NCBI GenBank assembly: GCA_045542755.1
Contig: JAZQLP010000065.1
Location: 1-8,757 of the forward strand
Reading direction: 5' to 3'
DNA length: 8,757 bases
DNA from: JAZQLP01 sp045542755
GTDB taxonomy: Bacteria > Bacillota > Clostridia > Oscillospirales > UBA644
Shown: piece after piece, positions 1 through 5,947 of the stretch
How positions within the stretch are numbered: position 1 is the stretch's first letter
How the letters are laid out: every line of letters begins with the position of its first letter
Position numbers and translations under genes: made by a program
Notes under the pieces: model-generated
Told to the model about the DNA's origin: nothing
Database searches by the model: none
Seen by the model: the letters and a program-made list of their open reading frames with translations, nothing else

Positions 1-7
1 TTATTGC

Positions 8-1744
8 TTATTTCTTTTTCTTGGAAAGAACGATAGCAACAACGATGATAGCTGCTACGAGAACTACAGCACCGATAACAACGGGAACAACGGGGAACTC
101 GTTTTCGGGTTCGGGATCAACGGGATCAACAGGATCAACAGGATCTACGGGATCTACGGGATCAACAGGATCTACGGGATCAACAGGATCTACAGGATCA
201 ACGGGATCTACGGGATCAACAGGATCTACGGGATCAACGGGATCAACGGGATCTACGGGATCTACAGGATCAACAGGATCAACGGGATCTACGGGATCAA
301 CAGGATCTACGGGATCAACGGGAGCTTCTGCAAGTTCGCCATATTCAGCGCCGCAAACTTCACACTGAGCCTTAGCTTCGGTGGTAGCGGTGCCGCCGGT
401 ATGAGCTGCAGTTTCCATTATTTCGCCGCATTCGCAAGCCTTCCAATGGTTTTCGCCGTCGGTCTTCCATTCAGCTTCAGCAGCATGAACGTGATCGGGC
501 TCTGCAAGTTCGCCATAGGATGCGCCGCAAACGTCACACTTAGCCTTAGCTTCGGTGGTAGCGGAGCCGCCCTTATGATCGCCCTTTTCCATTATTTCGC
601 CGCATTCGCAAACCTTCCAGTGGGTTTCACCGTCGGTCTTCCAGTGGCCCTGAGCTGCGTGTTCGTGGGGCTTTTCAGCAAGCTCGCCGTATTCAGCGCC
701 ACAGGTGGAGCATACGGCCTTCTTTTCCCAGGTAGCTTCGCCGCCCTTATGAGCGTTCTTTTCCATTACTTCGCCGCAGTCGCAAACCTTCCAGTGATTT
801 TCACCGTCGGTTTTCCATTCGCCTTCAGCCTTGTGAGTATGTACGGGCTGGGTGTTGCCGCCGGATTCACCGGTGAGAAGGAGGGTTACGGAGTTGTTAA
901 GGTAGCCGTGGCCTTCTTCTTCAGGATACTGCTTCAACTTATTACCAACGGTAAGAGCACCGTCGCCAAACTGATATCCGAACCATTCAAGGTCGTTGAA
1001 GGAGTCAGAGATATTGAAGTTGTGGCCTATAGAGAGGAAGATTTCATTACCGCAAGTAGAAAGATCCATCTTAGAAATATCTATCTGAACTTCGTAAGTG
1101 ATCTTGTCGCGGTTATTGGTAAAGGTTGCAACCTCAACGTCCTCAACAACGATACCGTAGGGGTTCTCGTTTACAGGTGCAGCGTATGCGCCAAAGCCAA
1201 GCTCATAACCAACGTAAAATTCTACGTCGCTGGCTTTAACAGTCCAGAAATCACCGGCAAAGCTAGCATCGATACGGTCAAAGGAAATCTGGATACTGTT
1301 ACCCTTCCAAAGCTCAGCTTCATAGGAGTCAGATCCGTAGAAAGGCATATCGCCGTAATAAACTTCTACAAAGAAATAGAGATAATCGCCGTTCCAGGCA
1401 GCGTAGCCTTTAGTCCAGCTTTCTTCCATATACGCGATAGTATCTTCGGGATAGTTACCCTTAAGAATATATCTGTCAACAGCCAAATTGCCAAGCATAA
1501 ACCAACGATAGGTTTCGGTGCCGCCGAGAAGAGGAGTTACAGCAATAACGTCCTCACCTCTAATGTGATAAAGCTGAGTATAAACGCCTTCGTCAAGCTG
1601 GCCGTCAATTTTAGGAGTGCCCGGAGCAACCTCGTAACGGGTATCCGTTTCAGAAGGAAGTCTGTCTATCGCAGATGCAGACATGGACACGCCGAAGGCG
1701 AGAGCCATAGCAAGCACAACGATAAGGGAAAGTAATTTTTTCAT
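8..1744 (-). CDS. Secreted membrane-anchored surface protein: CBM9/DOMON-like domain, three Cys/His repeats, PVD repeat stalk
   Basis: The 578-aa protein reads as an exported surface protein, probably carbohydrate-binding. Residues 1-25 form a signal peptide (MKK, hydrophobic core, likely cleavage after Ala25 in ASA-I). Residues about 37-290 resemble the CBM9/DOMON-like beta-sandwich family: a PKIDGQLDE motif near the start, then WNGDYLYFFVEV at 117-128 and a GNSIQISFD strand at 148-156. Three 58-residue repeats begin at 302, 360 and 418, each with HxH, HW, CxC, H and CxxC. Residues 475-543 are 23 perfect PVD units, followed by a hydrophobic helix (552-573) and SKKKK. There is no LPXTG motif, so anchoring is by the C-terminal helix. 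The start is supported by GGAGG 10 nt upstream and a consensus promoter about 130 nt further up. The ligand is unknown. The architecture is clear; the CBM9-like call is from pattern only. Confidence 0.85.
   Translation of the reverse strand: MKKLLSLIVVLAMALAFGVSMSASAIDRLPSETDTRYEVAPGTPKIDGQLDEGVYTQLYHIRGEDVIAVTPLLGGTETYRWFMLGNLAVDRYILKGNYPEDTIAYMEESWTKGYAAWNGDYLYFFVEVYYGDMPFYGSDSYEAELWKGNSIQISFDRIDASFAGDFWTVKASDVEFYVGYELGFGAYAAPVNENPYGIVVEDVEVATFTNNRDKITYEVQIDISKMDLSTCGNEIFLSIGHNFNISDSFNDLEWFGYQFGDGALTVGNKLKQYPEEEGHGYLNNSVTLLLTGESGGNTQPVHTHKAEGEWKTDGENHWKVCDCGEVMEKNAHKGGEATWEKKAVCSTCGAEYGELAEKPHEHAAQGHWKTDGETHWKVCECGEIMEKGDHKGGSATTEAKAKCDVCGASYGELAEPDHVHAAEAEWKTDGENHWKACECGEIMETAAHTGGTATTEAKAQCEVCGAEYGELAEAPVDPVDPVDPVDPVDPVDPVDPVDPVDPVDPVDPVDPVDPVDPVDPVDPVDPVDPVDPVDPVDPVDPVDPEPENEFPVVPVVIGAVVLVAAIIVVAIVLSKKKK
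116..322 (-). repeat. 9-bp tandem repeat, 23 units, encoding (Pro-Val-Asp)23
   Basis: There are 23 consecutive 9-bp units in frame with the surface protein (residues 475-543). In plus-strand orientation each unit is RGG-ATC-WAC, so only two positions vary, both synonymous: the Pro codon is CCC or CCT and the Val codon GTT or GTA. The Asp codon is always GAT, so each unit carries a GATC tetranucleotide. The peptide is a rigid, acidic, Pro-rich stalk, probably spanning the cell wall between the membrane helix and the binding domains. Unit number is likely to vary between strains through slippage or recombination. Confidence 0.95.
326..841 (-). repeat. Three tandem 174-bp repeats encoding 58-aa Cys/His modules
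   Basis: Residues 302-473 of the surface protein hold three copies with an exact 58-aa period. The shared pattern is HxH, EW/HW-KTDGE-x-HWK, CxCGE-x-ME, H-x-GG, CxxCGA, YGELAE. In copy 1 the conserved residues are H317, C321, C323, H332, C345 and C348; the equivalents at +58 and +116 are all kept. Four Cys and a central His per copy suggest a small zinc-ribbon-like or metal-binding fold. Similar Cys/His modules are known in clostridial surface proteins, but I cannot name the family with certainty and metal binding is inferred. Confidence 0.85.
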
Positions 1745-1754
1745 TGTGAGTTAA

Positions 1755-1759
1755 CCTCC
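1755..1759 (-). promoter_or_regulatory. Ribosome binding site of the surface protein gene
   Basis: GGAGG on the minus strand lies 10 nt before the ATG at 1744. It fixes this Met as the start, and the predicted signal peptide begins immediately. Confidence 0.8.
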
Positions 1760-1777
1760 ATAAATAATATAGTAGAT

Positions 1778-1835
1778 ATACGAATTTGTTTTACAAATTA
1801 AGTATCGTTTTAGAGTCGTAAATGCGAGCATTTAC
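1778..1835 (-). promoter_or_regulatory. Two hairpins in the 5' UTR of the surface protein mRNA
   Basis: Two inverted repeats lie in the transcribed leader. The first in the mRNA is an 8-bp perfect stem (GTAAATGC/GCATTTAC, 1818-1835) with a 2-nt spacer, so the real loop would open a pair or more. The second (1778-1805) pairs AATTTGT with ACAAATT around a 3-nt loop, extended by ATAC/GTAT across a small internal loop. It ends about 18 nt before the Shine-Dalgarno. Neither is followed by a U-run, so they are not terminators. They may stabilise the mRNA or control translation; no known riboswitch class is recognised. Confidence 0.45.
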
Positions 1836-1882
1836 AACAGGAGATTATTCAGTTGTCAAGGAACAGTGAATTCATTATAGTT

Positions 1883-1911
1883 ATTATAACAAGACAGACG
1901 AAAAATGTCAA
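1883..1911 (-). promoter_or_regulatory. Consensus SigA promoter driving the surface protein
   Basis: On the minus strand, TTGACA (1906-1911) is followed by a 17-bp spacer and TATAAT (1883-1888). Both hexamers match consensus exactly, and a TGn extended -10 (1889-1891) is also present. The predicted transcription start is near 1876, giving a 5' UTR of about 130 nt. It suggests strong, housekeeping-factor-dependent expression unless a repressor or the leader limits it. Confidence 0.85.
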
Positions 1912-2167
1912 GACTTTGTGTCATATATTGGAATAACAAAATCCTTTTTGTGTAATAACTACCAAAATTCCTTTATCAAATTTCCTAATTTTATAGGATA
2001 ATAACTATAAGTATACTTTACATATATTTGTCTGATTCTTCCCCTTCCAAGGGAGAAAGTTGCCAAGTCCGACACAGTATTATATACGCCCAAAGTCACC
2101 AAAATAAAACTCATTCGGAGGAAAACTTTAACAATATTATGAACTTTGATTTTTTTGGTTTTTCCTA
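1912..2167. other. AT-rich divergent intergenic spacer
   Basis: About 250 bp between the two divergent promoters. It is strongly AT-rich and I see no gene, tRNA or clear operator in it. The only notable structure is a short imperfect hairpin at 2039-2057 (CCCTT/AAGGG core, then TTC/GAA across one bulged base), without a U-tract. Confidence 0.6.
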
Positions 2168-2196
2168 TTGACTCGGCGTTAATTATGTGATATAAT
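2168..2196 (+). promoter_or_regulatory. SigA promoter of the rplU operon
   Basis: TTGACT (2168-2173), a 17-bp spacer, then TATAAT (2191-2196) preceded by a TGn extended -10 (2188-2190). The -35 has one mismatch and the -10 is perfect. The predicted start is near 2203, about 110 nt before the rplU ATG. This is the only clear plus-strand promoter in the window and probably serves rplU-rpmA and, by read-through, the genes beyond. Confidence 0.88.
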
Positions 2197-2202
2197 AGTA
2201 GA

Positions 2203-2292
2203 GCCGCATAGAAGAGGCCATAAAAACGGCGTCCGAAAGCCTACCTATTTATACATAGGGCGTGGACAGGCGTCTGCCTTAATAGCGAGACT
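2203..2292 (+). promoter_or_regulatory. L21-leader-like structured 5' UTR
   Basis: The transcribed leader of rplU contains several pairings: GCCG (2203-2206) with CGGC (2227-2230); GTCC (2231-2234) with GGAC (2264-2267) enclosing CCTAT (2244-2248)/ATAGG (2255-2259); and AGGC (2268-2271) with GCCT (2276-2279). Position, size and multi-hairpin form match the ribosomal protein L21 leader known in Firmicutes (Rfam L21_leader), which is thought to give autogenous control by L21. The family assignment rests on context and visible stems, not on a covariance-model score. Confidence 0.6.
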
Positions 2293-2312
2293 TATATAAA
2301 TGAGGAAAAGAA

Positions 2313-2624
2313 ATGTACGCAGTATTCGTAACAGGCGGAAAGCAGTACAAGGTATCTGTTGACGACGTTCTCTACATCGAGAAGCTCGAAGCCAACCCCG
2401 AAGATATCGTTACCTTTGACAAGGTTCTGCTTATTTCCGACGAAGGCAGCCTCAAGGCTGGAACTCCCTACGTTGCCGGTGCCAAGGTTGAAGCCAAGGT
2501 TGAAAAGAACGGCAAAGGCAAGAAGGTAAGAATCTTCAAGATGAAGCCCAAGAAGGGTTATCGCAGAAGAATGGGTCATAGACAGCCCTATACGAAGATC
2601 ACTATCACAGCTATCAACGGCTAA
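2313..2624 (+). CDS. rplU: 50S ribosomal protein L21
   Basis: This 103-aa protein has the normal length for L21, which binds 23S rRNA and helps fold the large subunit. The start MYAVFVTGGKQYKV is typical, and the C-terminal signature is visible at 73-95 (RIFKMKPKKGYRRRMGHRQ, then PYTKI). A TGAGGA ribosome binding site lies 6 nt upstream of the ATG. It is first in the operon, behind a strong promoter and a structured leader that may sense L21. Only 21 nt separate it from rpmA, and the prp cysteine-protease gene often found between them in Firmicutes is missing. Confidence 0.98.
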   Translation: MYAVFVTGGKQYKVSVDDVLYIEKLEANPEDIVTFDKVLLISDEGSLKAGTPYVAGAKVEAKVEKNGKGKKVRIFKMKPKKGYRRRMGHRQPYTKITITAING

Positions 2625-2631
2625 TTAAACG

Positions 2632-2638
2632 GGAGGTG
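2632..2638 (+). promoter_or_regulatory. Strong ribosome binding site of rpmA
   Basis: GGAGGTG sits 7 nt before the rpmA ATG, inside the 21-nt gap after rplU. Its position rules out an upstream start that could encode the N-terminal extension of L27 seen in many Firmicutes. Confidence 0.85.
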
Positions 2639-2645
2639 TTTTTTA

Positions 2646-2900
2646 ATGGCACATAAGAAAGGTGTCGGCTCGACCAAAAACGGTAGAGATTCAGCGTCCA
2701 AACGACTGGGCGTTAAAAAGGCAGACGGACAGTATGTAATTGCTGGTAACATCCTCGTCAGACAGAGAGGTACTAAGATCCATCCCGGCGTAAACGTTGG
2801 TAAGGGTTCCGATGATACCCTGTTTGCACTTGTTGACGGTGTTGTTAAGTTCGAAACTTACCAGAAAACCAAGAAGAGAGTAAGCGTTTCCGCCGAATAA
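2646..2900 (+). CDS. rpmA: 50S ribosomal protein L27, no N-terminal extension
   Basis: This 84-aa protein is L27, whose flexible N-terminus reaches toward the peptidyl-transferase centre. The hallmark MAHKKGVGSTKNGRDS start and the GNILVRQRG signature (34-42) are both present. Many Firmicutes make L27 with a short extension ending in a Phe-Phe-Ala type site that the Prp protease removes. Here the mature-type sequence begins at the initiator Met, and a strong ribosome binding site lies directly in front, so no extension is encoded. This agrees with the absence of prp from the gap. A strong terminator follows the gene. Confidence 0.98.
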   Translation: MAHKKGVGSTKNGRDSASKRLGVKKADGQYVIAGNILVRQRGTKIHPGVNVGKGSDDTLFALVDGVVKFETYQKTKKRVSVSAE

Positions 2901-2938
2901 GACCGGTATATCGCAAGCGATTATAAATTCCGTTAATG

Positions 2939-2987
2939 ACAGAAAACGGTTTACGGCACACGCCGAATCCGTTTTCTGTATTTTTTT
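2939..2987 (+). terminator. Intrinsic terminator or attenuator between rpmA and obgE
   Basis: ACAGAAAACGG (2939-2949) pairs perfectly over 11 bp with CCGTTTTCTGT (2969-2979), followed by A and seven T residues. The 19-nt loop holds a second small stem, CGGC (2954-2957) with GCCG (2962-2965). It should end most rplU-rpmA transcripts. No convincing promoter is seen between it and obgE, so partial read-through probably supplies the downstream genes. Confidence 0.85.
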
Positions 2988-3038
2988 GCTCTAATACATT
3001 CATAATATCCTCATACATTCAAATATTGGAGAAAACAC

Positions 3039-4316
3039 ATGTTTACAGACAGCACCAAAATTTACGTTAAAGCAGGCGATGGCGGCGACGGCGCCGTAAC
3101 CTTCAGAAGAGAAAAATACGTACCCGCAGGCGGCCCCGACGGGGGCGACGGAGGAAAGGGCGGCGACGTCATCCTCCAGGCGGTAGATAACATAAATACA
3201 CTGGTAGACCTGAAATTCAAGCACAAATTCATCGCCCAGAACGGTGAAAAGGGCAAGGATTCCAAGATGTACGGCAAAAGCGCCGAGCCCCTTATTATCA
3301 AAGTGCCCCTTGGCACCGTTGTAAAGGACGAGGAAACGGGCCTTGTAATCAAGGACATGAGCGACTACGAGCCCTTCGTTATCGCAAAGGGCGGCCGCGG
3401 AGGCTGGGGTAACAGACATTTTGCCACCCCCACCCGTCAGGCACCCAGATTTGCAAAGCCCGGTATGCCCGGTGAGGAAAGAAACCTCATTCTTGAGCTC
3501 AAGTCCATTGCAGACGTAGGTCTGGTAGGCTTCCCCAGCGTGGGCAAGTCCACCCTTATATCCGTTTGCTCCGCCGCAAGACCCAAGATAGCGGCCTACC
3601 ACTTCACCACCCTCCAGCCCAATCTGGGCGTTGTTCGTCTTGACGAGGAGCAGTCCTTCGTTATGGCCGACATCCCCGGTATTATTGAGGGCGCATCCGA
3701 GGGCGCAGGCCTTGGCCACGACTTCCTCCGCCACATTGAGCGTTGCCGACTTCTCCTCCACATGGTAGATATCTCGGGCAGCGAGGGCAGAGACCCCATA
3801 AACGACTATAAGGTAATCAACGCCGAGCTTAAGGCCTTCGGCAACAAGATAACCGAGTGCCCCCAGATAGTTGTGGGCAACAAAAAAGACCTGGTATACG
3901 AGGGCTTCGACGAGCCCGCCGAGGCCTTCCGCGCCTTTGCAAAGGAAGAGGGCCTTGAATACTACGAAATCTCCGCCGCAACCAAGGAAGGGGTGGACAA
4001 CCTTATCCGCAAGGTTTATGAAAAGGTATGTCAGCTTCCCCCCGTTAAGATTTACGAGGCCGAGTACGTTCCCGTCAAGGAAGACAGATACTCTGCCGAG
4101 GATTGCACCATTACCAAGATAAACGGCATCTACTCCGTAGAGGGCAAGTGGATTGCAAACCTTATGCGACTTATCGACCTTGACGACGACGAGTCGATCC
4201 AGTACTTCCAGCGCACCCTTCAGCTTTCAGGTATCATCGACAGACTCCGTGCCGAGGGCGTTCAGGAGGGCGACACCGTAACCATTTACGACTTTGAGTT
4301 TGAATTCTTGAACTAG
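3039..4316 (+). CDS. obgE: Obg family GTPase (ribosome assembly, stringent response)
   Basis: This 425-aa protein is Obg/CgtA, an essential cytoplasmic GTPase that binds the 50S subunit late in assembly and links growth to nucleotide and stress signals. Three domains are visible: the glycine-rich Obg fold (1-158, with GDGGDGAVTFRREKYVPAGGP); the G domain with P-loop GFPSVGKST (164-172), switch I HFTTL (188-192), DIPGIIEG (211-218), NKKD (281-284) and SAAT (312-315); and a C-terminal OCT domain (about 345-422) of the kind found in Firmicutes. Length and all motifs are normal. GGAG lies 7 nt before the ATG. It sits after rplU-rpmA as in most bacteria and is followed after 11 nt by an M23 peptidase gene, a less usual neighbour. 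Confidence 0.98.
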   Translation: MFTDSTKIYVKAGDGGDGAVTFRREKYVPAGGPDGGDGGKGGDVILQAVDNINTLVDLKFKHKFIAQNGEKGKDSKMYGKSAEPLIIKVPLGTVVKDEETGLVIKDMSDYEPFVIAKGGRGGWGNRHFATPTRQAPRFAKPGMPGEERNLILELKSIADVGLVGFPSVGKSTLISVCSAARPKIAAYHFTTLQPNLGVVRLDEEQSFVMADIPGIIEGASEGAGLGHDFLRHIERCRLLLHMVDISGSEGRDPINDYKVINAELKAFGNKITECPQIVVGNKKDLVYEGFDEPAEAFRAFAKEEGLEYYEISAATKEGVDNLIRKVYEKVCQLPPVKIYEAEYVPVKEDRYSAEDCTITKINGIYSVEGKWIANLMRLIDLDDDESIQYFQRTLQLSGIIDRLRAEGVQEGDTVTIYDFEFEFLN

Positions 4317-4327
4317 TAGGAGAACCT

Positions 4328-5935
4328 ATGACTAAAAAGGCCACCAGATTTCTCATAATAGTCTTAGCGGCAGCCACCGTATTCTCCCTTGCGGTATATT
4401 GGCTTGGACAGATATCCAAAACCACATATGACTACGCAGAGGTATCGTATAATACGGCAGGCGTTCAGGGAACAGGAACCTCCGTTACGGGGGAAGAGGA
4501 CCTCTTTATTCTGTCCTCGGCCATTAAAAGAGCCGACTACGTTAAAGAAGAGGTCGTTTCCGAAGCTCAGGCTCCCCAGCTTTACGTCACCACCCACGCA
4601 AAAAGCGGCGACACCACCACCTACGGTGTATATATAGAGAGCATTTTCAAGAGAATCGCATACCTCAAAAGGCTCTCCGACGGCAGAATGACCAAAATCA
4701 CGGCAGCTGACTTTACCGAGCTTTTCTCCGCCGAACCCTTCGCTGTGGCTCTCAATAACACCACCCCCATGGCGGCCTACCTTATTACCACAGACGACGG
4801 CGAAACTCCCTCCCGTGCAGTGGTGGGCGACCCCTATTCGGGAATCTGGAACTACGCCGGGGCTGACGGAAAACAGCTTTCCCTTAATATCGAGGGCGAG
4901 GAAAAGGACGAGTACTCCCTTATTGAAAACAACTCCCTCCCCTTCACCCTCCGCATGGACACCTACCCCACCGACCTTATGACTCTGGTCATATACGAGG
5001 ACGGCGAGGAGATTCTCCGCCTTCTCACCGACGGCACTGATATCCCCAACCCTGCCAGAGACGGATTCTTTATCTATGAAATAACCGCCACCTGGCCCAC
5101 CGTTGCCGACGTTGACTTTAACGGCACCGTAACCTACAGATTTTACGTTGATATAGACCTGGAGCCCTCTCCCGAATTCTCCCAGACCTCCGCCCCCCAA
5201 GGCTCGGTAGTGACAGTTAAGGCGGTAAACGGCGACAAGGACGACACAGTCACCGCATACTGCCAGGGGCTTGAATGGAAAGGCACCTTTACCACCCTCA
5301 ACGGCGTACCCACCGCCCTTATGGGTATCCCCCTTTCCGCAAAGGCGGGCGAGTACGAGATAACCTTTGAAATAAACGGCAAAACTCACATTGAGACCTT
5401 TACCGTTACCGACGGAACCTTCAAAAGCCAGCAGCTCTCCATTTCAACTCAGGTTCCCCAGTCCTGGAGGGACGAGCAGGAAACCTACCTCACTCCCCTG
5501 AGAGAGTACGTTTCGGCTCAGAACTACATAAACGGAGCCTTTACAGAGCCTGCCACGGGTAAGATAACCACCTATTTCGGCACCTTCCGTTACACCAACG
5601 GAGCCATTGAGCCCACCCGTCACAACGGTATAGATATAGCAAATCGGAATATGCCCGACGTAATCTGTCCCATGGACGGTATGGTAGTATTCACAATGAA
5701 TATGAAATACACCGGCAAGACGGTGGTTATTGACCACGGCATGAACGTCCTCAGCTACTTCTACCACCTTAACACCATTGACGTGGAAGAGGGTGACCTG
5801 ATTTCCACCGGCGACGTGGTTGGACAGATGGGAACCACAGGCTACTCCACAGGCGTTCATCTCCACTATACCGTAATGGTAAACGGCCACGCCGTTGACC
5901 CCAACGTATTTTACGCTACCGACTTTTCTAAATAG
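4328..5935 (+). CDS. Membrane-anchored M23 (LytM-type) peptidoglycan endopeptidase
   Basis: This 535-aa protein is probably a type II membrane protein: a short basic N-terminus, one hydrophobic helix (about 8-27) with no clear cleavage site, then a long outside region. Residues about 430-535 are an M23/LytM domain with a full active site: H432 and D436 (HNGID), H480 (YHL) and H511/H513 (HLH), plus VVIDHG at 466-471. H432, D436 and H513 should bind zinc, so cleavage of peptidoglycan cross-bridges is expected. Residues about 285-360 look like a beta-sandwich ending in an LMGIPLSAKAGEYEITFEIN stretch, of the sort found ahead of M23 domains. Residues 30-285 are unrecognised. AGGAG overlaps the region just after the obgE stop, so the gene is probably co-translated with obgE. 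The exact substrate is not known. Confidence 0.9.
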   Translation: MTKKATRFLIIVLAAATVFSLAVYWLGQISKTTYDYAEVSYNTAGVQGTGTSVTGEEDLFILSSAIKRADYVKEEVVSEAQAPQLYVTTHAKSGDTTTYGVYIESIFKRIAYLKRLSDGRMTKITAADFTELFSAEPFAVALNNTTPMAAYLITTDDGETPSRAVVGDPYSGIWNYAGADGKQLSLNIEGEEKDEYSLIENNSLPFTLRMDTYPTDLMTLVIYEDGEEILRLLTDGTDIPNPARDGFFIYEITATWPTVADVDFNGTVTYRFYVDIDLEPSPEFSQTSAPQGSVVTVKAVNGDKDDTVTAYCQGLEWKGTFTTLNGVPTALMGIPLSAKAGEYEITFEINGKTHIETFTVTDGTFKSQQLSISTQVPQSWRDEQETYLTPLREYVSAQNYINGAFTEPATGKITTYFGTFRYTNGAIEPTRHNGIDIANRNMPDVICPMDGMVVFTMNMKYTGKTVVIDHGMNVLSYFYHLNTIDVEEGDLISTGDVVGQMGTTGYSTGVHLHYTVMVNGHAVDPNVFYATDFSK

Positions 5936-5947
5936 GATTAGCAATAT

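Noticed and set aside
116..322. CRISPR array
   Set aside because: The regular repeat is a 9-bp in-frame coding tandem without spacers, and there are no cas genes.
21..368. Plus-strand open frame with Gly-Ser-Thr repeats
   Set aside because: It is the antisense reading of the PVD repeat in the minus-strand surface protein. It has no ribosome binding site, and the minus frame has a signal peptide, domains, a consensus promoter and a Shine-Dalgarno.
401..1735. Long 444-aa plus-strand open frame opposite the surface protein
   Set aside because: It is a shadow of the real gene. The protein shows no recognisable domain, and no promoter or ribosome binding site precedes it.
1831..1859. Second minus-strand promoter (TTGACA, 17-bp spacer, TGTAAA)
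   Set aside because: The -35 is perfect but the -10 matches at only four of six positions and overlaps the 8-bp hairpin. The upstream promoter is far better, so this one was not listed as a feature.
2988..3030. obgE promoter after the terminator
   Set aside because: TTGCTC and TACATT-like hexamers are present, but the spacing is 22 bp and the matches are poor.
4364..5389. 341-aa minus-strand open frame opposite the M23 gene
   Set aside because: Antisense to a gene with a clear active site. Its glycine- and valine-rich composition comes from the codon pattern of the opposite strand.
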